Of a stretch of 64,000 nucleotides of DNA, positions 19,713 to 27,325 are shown one piece after another. Position numbers and translations under genes: made by a program. The DNA comes from Pseudomonas sp. (GTDB lineage: Bacteria; Pseudomonadota; Gammaproteobacteria; Pseudomonadales; Pseudomonadaceae), in the NCBI RefSeq assembly GCF_030683065.1, contig NZ_JAUXMX010000050.1, forward strand, positions 62,001 through 126,000. The letters are read 5' to 3'. The number at the start of each line of letters is the position of its first letter. The stretch's first letter is position 1. The notes under the pieces are model-generated. The model searched no databases, had not been told where the DNA came from, and saw only the letters and a list, made by a program, of their open reading frames with translations.

Positions 19713-19746
19713 CCCCCGTACTCACCCTGTGATACGGGGGTTTTCT
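19713..19746 (+). terminator. Rho-independent terminator after ychF
   Basis: CCCCCGTA (19713-19720) pairs perfectly with TACGGGGG (19733-19740) across a 12-base loop and is followed by TTTTC. It closes the housekeeping transcription unit. Confidence 0.88.
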
Positions 19747-19828
19747 TATCCCGCAGCGGCCACCGCGATTCGTTGTGATCCGAGTTTTAACCCGGTCGAA
19801 CACTACCGCGCATATATAAGGCTATGTA

Positions 19829-19879
19829 CCCATTGCCTGCTGTGAGGTGATGAGTCATGTCTCAATGGGAACAGCAGGC
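19829..19879 (+). promoter_or_regulatory. Structured leader with two crossing stems
   Basis: CCCATTG (19829-19835) is complementary to CAATGGG (19863-19869), and GCCTGCTGT (19835-19843) is complementary to ACAGCAGGC (19871-19879). The pairs cross, so they could form either a pseudoknot or two mutually exclusive hairpins. In both cases the Shine-Dalgarno sequence GAGG (19844-19847) and the ATG at 19857 of a 22-codon ORF lie in the loop. A TATATAAG at 19813-19820 could be a -10 region. The arrangement suggests an RNA control element or small RNA; function unknown. Confidence 0.45.
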
Positions 19880-19925
19880 TCTCAACCTTCGCGCTGACGC
19901 GATCACGTTGTTTGTAACTAATTGA
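19857..19925 (+). CDS. 22-codon small ORF
   Basis: ATG at 19857 follows a strong GAGGTGA ribosome binding site; the ORF encodes a 22-residue peptide beginning MSQWEQQALNLRAD and ending LFVTN, with TGA at 19923-19925. It has no family I recognise. It sits in the 348-base gap between the ychF terminator and the ferric-reductase-like gene, inside a potential RNA fold. It may be a real micro-protein, a leader peptide for the downstream gene, or the coding part of a dual-function RNA. The remaining sequence to 20020 shows no other clear signal. Confidence 0.45.
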   Translation: MSQWEQQALNLRADAITLFVTN

Positions 19926-20020
19926 TCTGTAGCAGGGTTTCTGTGGTTACTGGGAAATAGTGTCCTGCGGTGCCTGCCTGTCGTTGAGAATACCTGTCTA
20001 GTCTTGCGACAGAGCCCGAA

Positions 20021-21358
20021 ATGAAGAACATCAAGATAGCCTTGTGGGGATTGCTGATAGGTTTAACCCTGCTCTGGGCACTGGCAGATACCTTCCTGCC
20101 GCAGCCGCTGAGCTATTTCTCGCTGCGCACGGTGCTGGTGCAATACACCGGCATCATCGCGATGGCGGCCATGAGCGTGGCAATGATGCTGGCTGTGCGC
20201 CCGCGCCGCCCCGAACCGCTGTTGGGCGGACTGGACAAGATGTACCGGCTACACAAGTGGCTGGGCATCAGCGCGCTGGTGTTTGGCAGCATGCACTGGG
20301 TATGGGCCAAAGGGACCAAGTGGGCGGTCGGCTGGGGCTGGCTGAGTAAACCGCTCAAGGGTGGCGGTGCGGGCCCGGAACTTGGCACCATTGAGCAGTT
20401 GCTGCGTAGCCAGCGTGGGTTGGCCGAGACGCTCGGCGAGTGGGCGTTCTACGCAACCGTTGTGCTGATCATCCTGGCGCTGGTCAAGCGCTTCCCCTAC
20501 CGCTGGTTCGCCAAGACCCACACCATTCTGGCCGCACTCTACCTGGTGCTGGTGTTCCACACGGTGGTGCTGGTCAAATTCGCCTACTGGTCCCAGCCGG
20601 TCGGCATAGTCACGGCCCTGCTGCTGGTCGGTGGCAGTCTGGCGGCGTTCCAGGCGCTGTTCAAGCGCATCGGAGCCCGGCGCAAGGTCCAAGGTGAAAT
20701 ACAAACCCTGACCCAGTACCCGGAACTGCATGTGCTGGAAACCCACATCGCACTGCAAGCGGGCTGGCCCGGGCACAAGGCTGGTCAGTTTGCCTTCGTC
20801 ACCTCGTCAGAATCGGAAGGCGCCCACCCCTACACCATCGCCTCGGCCTGGGACCCGCAGCAGGCGCAAGTCACCTTTATCACCAAAGCCCTGGGCGACC
20901 ATACCAGCCGACTGCCGCAGACCCTGCACGTGGGCGATCGGGTGACGGTAGAAGGACCCTACGGCTGTTTCACCTTCGAAGACCAGAAGCAGCGGCAAAT
21001 CTGGATCGGTGCCGGGATCGGTATCACTCCATTTGTGGCGCGGCTAAAGCAACTGGCACTGGAGCCTGATCGTCAGTACAGCATCGATCTGTTCCATCCG
21101 TCCGCCGAGTACTCGTCCCAGGCCATTGATAAATTGCGCGCCGATGCTGCCGCTGCGGGGGTCAGGTTGCACCTGTTGGTCGCCGATCAAAACGGCCGCC
21201 TCAATGGCGAACGCCTACGCGGGGAAATTCCAGACTGGCAGGATGCCAGCATCTGGTTCTGCGGGCCTACGGGCTTTGGCAAGGCCCTGCGTGATGACCT
21301 GGCGGCCCACGGCCTGAGGCCAGCAGATTTCCATCAAGAGTTGTTCCAGATGCGCTGA
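20021..21358 (+). CDS. Ferric-reductase-like membrane flavocytochrome oxidoreductase
   Basis: A 445-residue protein with an N-terminal ferric-reductase-like membrane domain (about six helices to residue 215; heme-type His in YRLHKWLG, FGSMHWVWA, KTHTI and VFHTVV) and a C-terminal FAD/NAD(P)H reductase domain. The flavin motif is HPYTIASAW, the nucleotide motif GAGIGITPF, and CGPTGFGKAL lies near the end. It should carry electrons from cytoplasmic NAD(P)H through the membrane to an unknown acceptor, perhaps ferric iron or oxygen. It is monocistronic and preceded by the structured leader at 19829. Confidence 0.88.
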   Translation: MKNIKIALWGLLIGLTLLWALADTFLPQPLSYFSLRTVLVQYTGIIAMAAMSVAMMLAVRPRRPEPLLGGLDKMYRLHKWLGISALVFGSMHWVWAKGTKWAVGWGWLSKPLKGGGAGPELGTIEQLLRSQRGLAETLGEWAFYATVVLIILALVKRFPYRWFAKTHTILAALYLVLVFHTVVLVKFAYWSQPVGIVTALLLVGGSLAAFQALFKRIGARRKVQGEIQTLTQYPELHVLETHIALQAGWPGHKAGQFAFVTSSESEGAHPYTIASAWDPQQAQVTFITKALGDHTSRLPQTLHVGDRVTVEGPYGCFTFEDQKQRQIWIGAGIGITPFVARLKQLALEPDRQYSIDLFHPSAEYSSQAIDKLRADAAAAGVRLHLLVADQNGRLNGERLRGEIPDWQDASIWFCGPTGFGKALRDDLAAHGLRPADFHQELFQMR

Positions 21359-21417
21359 GCATCCGGCTGAGTGGCCGCACTGGTAATTTCCGGGAAACCC
21401 ACCCGGTAATACTCAGG

Positions 21418-21460
21418 CAGCCACTTGAATAAAAGTGGCTGGACTTAGCGAAGCCCAGCC
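21418..21460. terminator. Possible bidirectional hairpin
   Basis: AGCCACTT (21419-21426) pairs with AAGTGGCT (21433-21440), and GGCTGG just after can pair with CCAGCC near 21455. The site lies between two converging genes. There is no clean T-run, so termination is only likely from position. Confidence 0.4.
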
Positions 21461-21469
21461 TTGTACTCG

Positions 21470-22132
21470 TCAGATCACCCGCTTGATGGCGATGTAATCA
21501 CCCTCGGTACGCAGGGTGACGTTAACAGGCTTGTTGGTGCGATTACGCCAGAACCAACCGTGATTACCATCGAAGGCTGCCTCCAGCACGCCCTGATCCT
21601 CGGCGGTGGCGCGGCCCTTGCCATAGCCGTGATAGAACTCGCGCGGCGCATTGTAGGGGTCACCATGGGTGTCGTAGTTCACCACGCTACCGTTGGCCGT
21701 CCAGAAGTACTTCACCTGGGTGCCCTTGAGCATCTCCACCTTGATCTCGGCGCCCTGGCCGGGCGCCAGAGAAACACTCATTTCATGCGTCTGCCCTTTT
21801 GTTTCAGGCGCCTCTAGCGCCGCTACAATCGCCGGTTCAGCAACCACGGCAGGCTGAGGAACAGCTTGCAGTACCGGCTCGGGCGCCGCTGCAGCACCAG
21901 CAACAGGCGCTACGGCATCGGCGGCGGCTTCTTCGGCCAGTAGCAACTTGACCTCGCCCATCTGGGTAAGCCCCAGCATACGACCGGCCCCGGTGGGGTC
22001 GATGGCGTATTCCGAGGGCATGACCACGGTTACCAGCAGGACCATGGCGGCGATCAGGGCAATCACCGTCGAGCGCAACAACTGCTGGCTGCTGGGCATT
22101 TCGTTAAGGGCAGGTATCTTGCTGTTGAACAT
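21470..22132 (-). CDS. Membrane-anchored periplasmic protein of the HupE-type metal cassette
   Basis: A 220-residue protein with one N-terminal membrane segment (about residues 20-40), an Ala/Pro/Val-rich linker (about 68-105) and a periplasmic C-terminal domain rich in beta strands and aromatics (VKYFWTANG, NYDTHGD, GNHGWFWRN). I know it only as a transmembrane anchor protein found beside HupE/UreJ-like genes. The C-terminal domain recalls a GOLD-like beta sandwich, but that is an impression. It starts ten bases after the HupE-like stop and is the last gene of the operon. Its His and aromatic residues could bind metal. Confidence 0.75.
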   Translation of the reverse strand: MFNSKIPALNEMPSSQQLLRSTVIALIAAMVLLVTVVMPSEYAIDPTGAGRMLGLTQMGEVKLLLAEEAAADAVAPVAGAAAAPEPVLQAVPQPAVVAEPAIVAALEAPETKGQTHEMSVSLAPGQGAEIKVEMLKGTQVKYFWTANGSVVNYDTHGDPYNAPREFYHGYGKGRATAEDQGVLEAAFDGNHGWFWRNRTNKPVNVTLRTEGDYIAIKRVI

Positions 22133-22142
22133 GAGAAATTCC

Positions 22143-22880
22143 TTACTGAGAGACGATCAGGCCGGTGAGCTGGTAACCCATTAACAGGAAACCGGCGCTC
22201 ATCAAGGCGACGTTAGCGGTGTAGGCATGGCGCCAGAAGCTGGCGGTGCGCCGCCAGTAGCCCATCAGAATGAGAATGCTGCCGAGAGCCAGAAGCTGGC
22301 CGATCTCGACGCCGACATTGAAGGCGAGCAGGTTAGGAATCAGGCCATCCGCCGAAATCTCGTACTCCTGGATCTTGCTGGCCAGGCCGAAGCCATGCAG
22401 CAAACCGAAGATCAGCGTGGCCGCGCGGGTGTCAGGCTGGTAACCAAACCAGCGCTGGAAGGCGCCCAGGTTATCCAGCGCCTTGTAGACCACCGAGAAG
22501 CCGATGATGGCGTCGATCACGTAGGCACTGATGCTGATTTCCGCCAATACGCCAAACAGCAGGGTGACGGTGTGGCCGACAGCGAACAGGCTGACATACA
22601 GCGCCACGTCCCTTAGACGGTAGAGAAAGAAGATCACCCCTAACAGAAACAGCAGGTGGTCGTAGCCGGTGATCATGTGCTTGGCGCCCATATAAATGAA
22701 CGGCATCACCATCACCCCCGCGCTTTCCTGGATAAAGCCCTTGTCGCCCTCGGCAACCGCGTGGGCCAGCGCCTCGGGCATACCCAGAACGAGCAATGCC
22801 ATAAACAACAGCACCAGTGCTAGTGAGCGGTGCGGGCGCACAGCAGATGCGCCAAGGGCGCTTATAAAAAGCGAATGCAT
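22143..22880 (-). CDS. HupE/UreJ-family membrane protein
   Basis: A 245-residue protein with a signal-like N-terminus (ends EALAHAV) and six or seven membrane helices. Family marks are the histidine motifs HMITGYDHLLFLLGV and GHTVTLLFG and the later LLHGFGLA. HupE and UreJ proteins are secondary permeases for nickel or cobalt, sometimes other divalent metals. AGGA lies seven bases before the ATG. It follows the His-rich small protein by 48 bases and precedes the anchor protein by ten, all divergent from a CsoR/RcnR-family repressor, so metal-induced expression is likely. Direction of transport is not known. Confidence 0.85.
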   Translation of the reverse strand: MHSLFISALGASAVRPHRSLALVLLFMALLVLGMPEALAHAVAEGDKGFIQESAGVMVMPFIYMGAKHMITGYDHLLFLLGVIFFLYRLRDVALYVSLFAVGHTVTLLFGVLAEISISAYVIDAIIGFSVVYKALDNLGAFQRWFGYQPDTRAATLIFGLLHGFGLASKIQEYEISADGLIPNLLAFNVGVEIGQLLALGSILILMGYWRRTASFWRHAYTANVALMSAGFLLMGYQLTGLIVSQ

Positions 22881-22928
22881 GGTTAAGTCCTAAATTGCAG
22901 TGGTCTTGGACCGCAGGCGCGGCCTGTG

Positions 22929-23282
22929 TCAGATCGCCAACAGGGAACGCGGCGGGCGCTCAATCAGAAAGATGGGGCCGAGCGAAATCGAATAGCGCGG
23001 TGCTTCTATCGGCACCGCGCGCACTGACAACGTACCGATACTCAGCAGTGCGGGCAGGTGCGGTGTTTCATGCACATGGTCGGCTGCCAGCGAGGAATGG
23101 TAATGATCCGCACATGCCGTACAGGTAAATGCGCCGCCGCCGTGGGTATGGGCCTCATCATTGCCGCTCCAGGCGGACTGGCTCGAACCCGTGAACAGCG
23201 CAGGGGCATGCCCGGCCCAGGCCATCAGAATGGCGAGAGCAAGGGCAAATATCACCTTGGCGCGGATGGGCGTACTGAGCAT
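22929..23282 (-). CDS. Small exported His/Cys-containing protein (DUF2946-like)
   Basis: A 117-residue protein with an N-terminal hydrophobic signal (about residues 8-28), a mid-region with clustered metal-type residues (DEAHTHGGG, TCTACADHYH, DHVHETPH) and a second hydrophobic stretch near the C-terminus. It resembles the small DUF2946-type proteins seen at copper and other metal loci, but the match is by eye only. It is the first gene of the divergent metal cassette, about 60 bases from the G/C-tract palindrome at 23343. Likely a periplasmic or membrane metal-binding accessory. Confidence 0.65.
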   Translation of the reverse strand: MLSTPIRAKVIFALALAILMAWAGHAPALFTGSSQSAWSGNDEAHTHGGGAFTCTACADHYHSSLAADHVHETPHLPALLSIGTLSVRAVPIEAPRYSISLGPIFLIERPPRSLLAI

Positions 23283-23342
23283 GCGGCGGCTCTTTTCAAT
23301 GCCTGAACGGTTGGCTTTTCTGGCAGGGAAGCAGGTTTGCCA

Positions 23343-23361
23343 TATCCCCCCCGGGGGGATA
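23343..23361. promoter_or_regulatory. Probable operator of the CsoR/RcnR-family repressor
   Basis: TATCCCCCCCGGGGGGATA is a near-perfect palindrome with a central C-tract/G-tract. Operators of DUF156 repressors (CsoR, RcnR, InrS, FrmR) have this A/T-flanked G/C-tract form. It lies between the divergent starts at 23282 and 23401, so one repressor could control both directions. Confidence 0.75.
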
Positions 23362-23400
23362 GCATGCGAGCGTAATTCATCGATGCATGAGACTCAAGGC

Positions 23401-23691
23401 ATGAGCGATCACGAACATGGCCATCAGCACCAAAGTCATAGCGATATCATCAAAAGGTTGAAGCGTGCCGAGGGCCATCTGCGCAGCATTGTCGGCATGA
23501 TCGAGGACGGCCGCGCCTGCGTAGACCTCGCCCAGCAACTGCATGCGGTAGAAAAAGCCGTCTGCCAGGCCAAACGCACCCTGATTCAGGATCACATCGA
23601 CCACTGCCTGGAACATGCGCTTGCCGCTACCGACGCGCGCGGCGAGGCCACGGCGCTGAGCGACTTCAAATTGATCACCAAGTACCTCTGA
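23401..23691 (+). CDS. DUF156 metal-sensing repressor (CsoR/RcnR/InrS family)
   Basis: A 96-residue all-helical repressor. The N-terminus is His-rich (His at positions 4, 6, 8, 10 and 13). Cys40, His65 and Cys69 reproduce the C-H-C ligand spacing (25 and 29 residues) of copper sensor CsoR and nickel sensor InrS; RcnR instead has Cys-His-His. Metal binding should release DNA at the palindrome 40 bases upstream. I chose ATG 23401; ATG 23383 would add six residues, and neither has an ideal ribosome binding site. It is divergent from the HupE-like operon. Copper or nickel are the best guesses for the inducer. Confidence 0.88.
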   Translation: MSDHEHGHQHQSHSDIIKRLKRAEGHLRSIVGMIEDGRACVDLAQQLHAVEKAVCQAKRTLIQDHIDHCLEHALAATDARGEATALSDFKLITKYL

Positions 23692-23807
23692 GCACTTGCC
23701 TGGGTTATCTGCTGTTCACGCGGCTGATACGCCGCTTTGGCGTCGAACTGCAGTAACGGCTGTGGCGAAAAAGGGCCGACCAGCCCCCTCCCCCTCCTGA
23801 CATCAGT

Positions 23808-24584
23808 TCAGGAGCGCGGCCCCATGATTTGTTTAAGAACCTGCGGCCCCGGTGCGCCGAGTTGCTGGCGCAGCTGGCCGCTTTCGTCCAGGTAGAAAAT
23901 GGCTGGCGTGGCGGATGCGCCCAGCTCAGCCATCAAGGTGATGTTGTCATTGAGCTGCTGCTCGATAGCGCTTGGGATTTCGTCCAGTGCCTGCAACTTG
24001 CTGGCCTTGCCGGCGGACTCATGGGCATGCAGCGCGGCCTGCTGATCGTTGGCGCTCAACAGCGTAGCCGCCTTAGCGAGGCTGTCTTGCCGCAGCATGC
24101 CCACCATCACGTGACGCACCTGCACATCACCGGCCTCGACCCAGGGCCGCGCCTGTTTCCAGAACATGTTGCAGTAGGGGCAGTTGGGGTCGGAAAACAT
24201 ATAGACGATGCGTGGCGCGCTGGCGCTGCCGTCGGCAATCCAAGTGCTGCTGGCTAGCTTGGCCAGCCGCTCCTGGCCCAGGGGTTCGTATACCAACTGC
24301 TCCAGCGGCTGACGGGAAAGATCCTCGCCTTGAGCATTGAGCAGGCTGCCAATCAGCACATGCTCACCATCGGCCGTCAGGTAGAGCGCGACGCCCTGGC
24401 CGTTGTAGCGCGCGGCATAACCCTGCAGGCCGCTCGGTGCATCGAAGCGCTCGACAATTTCAGCGCCACGCGCCTCGACCGCCTGGATTGCAGCGGGCCA
24501 CTCCTGGGCCTGCGCCAGTGGCATAGCCAGCAAGGGCAGAGTCGATAGCAGTACAGTCCGGCAGATGGGGCGCAGCATGGTCAT
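23808..24584 (-). CDS. dsbG: Periplasmic thiol:disulfide isomerase DsbG
   Basis: A 258-residue periplasmic protein with a signal peptide (about residues 1-26, ending LAQA), an N-terminal dimerisation domain, and a thioredoxin-fold domain with the active site CPYC at 135-138 (FSDPNCPYCNMF). It would isomerise or protect cysteines in exported proteins and be kept reduced by the DsbD encoded two genes upstream. Its start overlaps the stop of the TlpA-like gene (ATGA). The order dsbD, tlpA-like, dsbG opposite a two-component system equals the DsbRS-controlled locus of P. aeruginosa (PA2476-PA2480), from memory. Confidence 0.92.
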   Translation of the reverse strand: MTMLRPICRTVLLSTLPLLAMPLAQAQEWPAAIQAVEARGAEIVERFDAPSGLQGYAARYNGQGVALYLTADGEHVLIGSLLNAQGEDLSRQPLEQLVYEPLGQERLAKLASSTWIADGSASAPRIVYMFSDPNCPYCNMFWKQARPWVEAGDVQVRHVMVGMLRQDSLAKAATLLSANDQQAALHAHESAGKASKLQALDEIPSAIEQQLNDNITLMAELGASATPAIFYLDESGQLRQQLGAPGPQVLKQIMGPRS

Positions 24585-25390
24585 TGATCCTTTTTCAGCA
24601 CTTCAAGCGCGCGAGCCAGGCTGGCGCGGGACAATTCACCCAGGTGGCTGCCAACCTGGCGGCCCTCGGCGTCGTAGAACAGTGTGGTTGGCAAGGCCAT
24701 GGAACCGACGCGCTGACCAAGCCGGCCACCAGTGTCCAGCAGGACGTTGTCCAGCCCCAGGGCTTCGGCCTCAAGGTACCGGCTAACCTCGCCTTGGCCT
24801 TCGCCCTGATTGACGAACAGGATGGTCAGCTCAGGATTATTCCGTTGCGCGTCGGCCAATACCGGCATTTCGCGGCGGCACGGCGGACACCAGGTCGCCC
24901 ACAGATTGACCACCAAGGGCTTGCCGACATAATCCTGCAGCGCCACCGTGGCTCCGTTGCTGTCTCTAAACGACAGCGGCGGCAGGCGGGTGCCCTGCTC
25001 AAGCCCATACAAGGTCAGGCTGCCCAGGCCCCAGCTCAGTACGCCAACGGCCAGCGCACAAGCCAGCGGTTTCCTGACGGCGTGTGTGCGCCAGGCTTGC
25101 CAGGCACCGAGCAGCAGGGCTGCCAGCAAGCCAGGCCAGGCGATAAAGCCGCCATCACGGATATCCAGGGCCTGCCAGGGTTGATCGCGGTAGTGCTCGA
25201 GATACACGGTGACAAACGCAAGCCGGGCGACCAGCAAGGCCACCAGCAGCAAGCGAAACAGCTGCTTCTCGGGGTTTACCGCGTTACGCCTGCCGACGTA
25301 CCAACCGGTAAAAATCGCCAACAACAGGCTGAGCATCAACAGCACATGGGCAGTGCTGAGTGCCAGCGGCCCAATATTGATCGTCAACAT
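24581..25390 (-). CDS. dsbE: TlpA/DsbE-like thioredoxin with membrane domain
   Basis: A 269-residue protein with four or so membrane helices in residues 1-130 and a C-terminal TlpA-type thioredoxin domain in the periplasm, active site WCPPC (Cys168, Cys171), with a cis-Pro in ALPTTLF. It is probably a membrane-tethered reductant fed by DsbD. Start at ATG 25390 forms TGATG with the dsbD stop; an ORF extension to 25417 is unlikely. Overlaps the dsbG start by four bases. The symbol follows the dsbDEG naming used for the P. aeruginosa locus. Confidence 0.88.
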   Translation of the reverse strand: MLTINIGPLALSTAHVLLMLSLLLAIFTGWYVGRRNAVNPEKQLFRLLLVALLVARLAFVTVYLEHYRDQPWQALDIRDGGFIAWPGLLAALLLGAWQAWRTHAVRKPLACALAVGVLSWGLGSLTLYGLEQGTRLPPLSFRDSNGATVALQDYVGKPLVVNLWATWCPPCRREMPVLADAQRNNPELTILFVNQGEGQGEVSRYLEAEALGLDNVLLDTGGRLGQRVGSMALPTTLFYDAEGRQVGSHLGELSRASLARALEVLKKDQ

Positions 25391-27150
25391 CAACCACGCT
25401 CCTTGGTATTGGTCCATATCTGTAAAAACCGCTCGGCATCCACCGCGCCGGTAATCCGCTGTGAGCGCCGCTCCTCACCGTCCGGGCCAATCCACAGCAG
25501 CGTGGGCGGGCCCAGTACGTCAAAGCGGCTGAGTAGCTCACGGCTCGCCGCATTGCTCTCGGTCACGTCGGGGCGCAATACGCGCACGCCCTGCAGGCTG
25601 GCCTGCACCTCGGAATTGCCGAACACGGTTTTCTCCATGATTTTGCACGACACACACCAGTCCGCGTAGTAATCCACCAACACCCACTGGCCCTCGGCCT
25701 TGGCGGCGGCCAGCTCGCGTTCCAGCGCGGCCGGCTCGTTCATGCCAATAAAGTGCTGCGCGTTAGGGCTGGCTAAAACGCTGGTACCGGCATAGACCTT
25801 GAGCGGCTGCATGGGATCACTGGCGCCACCGGCAGCACCCAGCAGCATCGCCATACCCCAGATGCCCAATAGCGCACCACCCGCCTTGCTCAGGCTGCGG
25901 TGTTGCTGCACCTGACGCGCCAGCTGCAGCAGGGCACTGGCCAACACAATCAGCAGCGCACCCCACAGGCCAAGCCAGATCGACTCCGTCAGTAGCGGGC
26001 GGATCACCAGCAACGCGGTGACCAGGAACAGGAAACCGAATACCACCTTGACCCGATCCATCCACGCACCCGGTTTCGGCAGGAAGCGATTGCCCAGGGT
26101 CACCAGCACCACCAGCGGGGTGCCGATCCCCAGCCCCAGGGCAAACAGCACCAGGCCGCCGTGCAGCGCGTCACCACTCTGTGCGATATACAGCAGGGCG
26201 GCGGCCAGCGGTGCAGTCATGCACGGCCCGACCAATAGACCGGAGAACACACCGAGCCCGCTGGCACCCACCAGGCTGCCGCCTTGCTGCGTGCGCCCGG
26301 CATTTGCCAGGCGGTCCCGCAGGGCCGCCGGCAACTGCAACTCGAACAGGCCGAACATCGGCAAGGCCAGCAGCACAAACAGCGCGGCGAAGCTGGCCAG
26401 CAGCCAGGGTTGCTGCAGCAGGCCTTGCAGGCTGGCCCCCATCAAGGCCGCAACCACGCCCAGCGCGGCGTACACCAGCGCCATGCTCACCACATAAGCC
26501 GTCGCCAGCGCCAATCCGCGACGCGGCGAGGCACCGCTGCCCACCACGATGCCGGCAAGAATTGGCAGCATCGGCAACGAACACGGGGCAAAGGCCAGCA
26601 GCAGGCCCAGGCCGAAGAATACCAGCAGGCCCAAGACCAGGTTCTGATTCAACAGACCCTCAGCCAGGGCTTCATCGTCGGCCAGCAGCGGCCCCTGTTC
26701 GGTCGGCGAACCCGCACCGGGCAGATCAATCTGCCGGGTCTGCGGCGGATAGCAGAGTCCGGCATCGGCGCAGCCTTGCCAGCCTACCTGGATGCTGGCG
26801 GAATGGCCGGCCGGCAGGGTCAACGCCAGGCGCTCACGATAGATCTGCGAGTCACCGAAGTATTCATCGCTATAGGCCAGCCCCGGCGGCAACTCAGGCT
26901 CGACGCCAGCAGGCAGGTCGCTGAACTGCAAACGGTGCTGATAGAGGTAGTATCCGGGGGCGATATCCCAGCGCAACAGAGTGTCACCATTGGCCTGCGG
27001 CTCGACGCTCAGGTCGAACGCCTGCTCGACACGGAGAAACTCTGCCTGCGGGGCATTGTCTGCCAGCAGTGGATTGGCTGAAAAACTGAAGGCCTGCACC
27101 GGCTGCAGTAGCCCGGCCCACAGCAGTGAAAACAGCAAGAACGTCCGCAT
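25390..27150 (-). CDS. dsbD: Thiol:disulfide interchange protein DsbD
   Basis: A 586-residue three-domain electron carrier across the inner membrane. The periplasmic N-domain has Cys127 and Cys133 (WQGCADAGLCYPP); the membrane domain of eight helices carries Cys190 (FAPCSLPML) and Cys310 (VGPCMTAPL); the C-terminal thioredoxin domain has CVSC at 499-502. It passes cytoplasmic thioredoxin electrons to the DsbG and TlpA-like proteins encoded next. First gene of the operon, divergent from the regulator, with a direct-repeat box in the 175-base gap. Confidence 0.95.
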   Translation of the reverse strand: MRTFLLFSLLWAGLLQPVQAFSFSANPLLADNAPQAEFLRVEQAFDLSVEPQANGDTLLRWDIAPGYYLYQHRLQFSDLPAGVEPELPPGLAYSDEYFGDSQIYRERLALTLPAGHSASIQVGWQGCADAGLCYPPQTRQIDLPGAGSPTEQGPLLADDEALAEGLLNQNLVLGLLVFFGLGLLLAFAPCSLPMLPILAGIVVGSGASPRRGLALATAYVVSMALVYAALGVVAALMGASLQGLLQQPWLLASFAALFVLLALPMFGLFELQLPAALRDRLANAGRTQQGGSLVGASGLGVFSGLLVGPCMTAPLAAALLYIAQSGDALHGGLVLFALGLGIGTPLVVLVTLGNRFLPKPGAWMDRVKVVFGFLFLVTALLVIRPLLTESIWLGLWGALLIVLASALLQLARQVQQHRSLSKAGGALLGIWGMAMLLGAAGGASDPMQPLKVYAGTSVLASPNAQHFIGMNEPAALERELAAAKAEGQWVLVDYYADWCVSCKIMEKTVFGNSEVQASLQGVRVLRPDVTESNAASRELLSRFDVLGPPTLLWIGPDGEERRSQRITGAVDAERFLQIWTNTKERG

Positions 27151-27198
27151 GCAGAACCACGCCTTGGAATGTCGAGGCGCAGAGCATTGCAGTTGGCG

Positions 27199-27217
27199 GT
27201 TAACTGAGGATTAACGG
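27199..27217. promoter_or_regulatory. Direct-repeat box for an OmpR-type regulator
   Basis: TTAAC at 27200-27204 is repeated at 27211-27215, an 11-base period (GTTAAC, then GATTAACGG) as bound by tandem OmpR/PhoB-family dimers. It lies between dsbD and the response regulator gene, about 50 bases from the dsbD start, so it is a likely DsbR site controlling one or both promoters. Confidence 0.55.
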
Positions 27218-27325
27218 AGGGCCAATCAGCGCACATGGCCGCCGCCAGTTATGATTTCTTGCCCAGAGATAATTCCGGCTTAATTCTGCTAGCGGATACT
27301 GCAACCTCCATCACGGACTGGTTCC

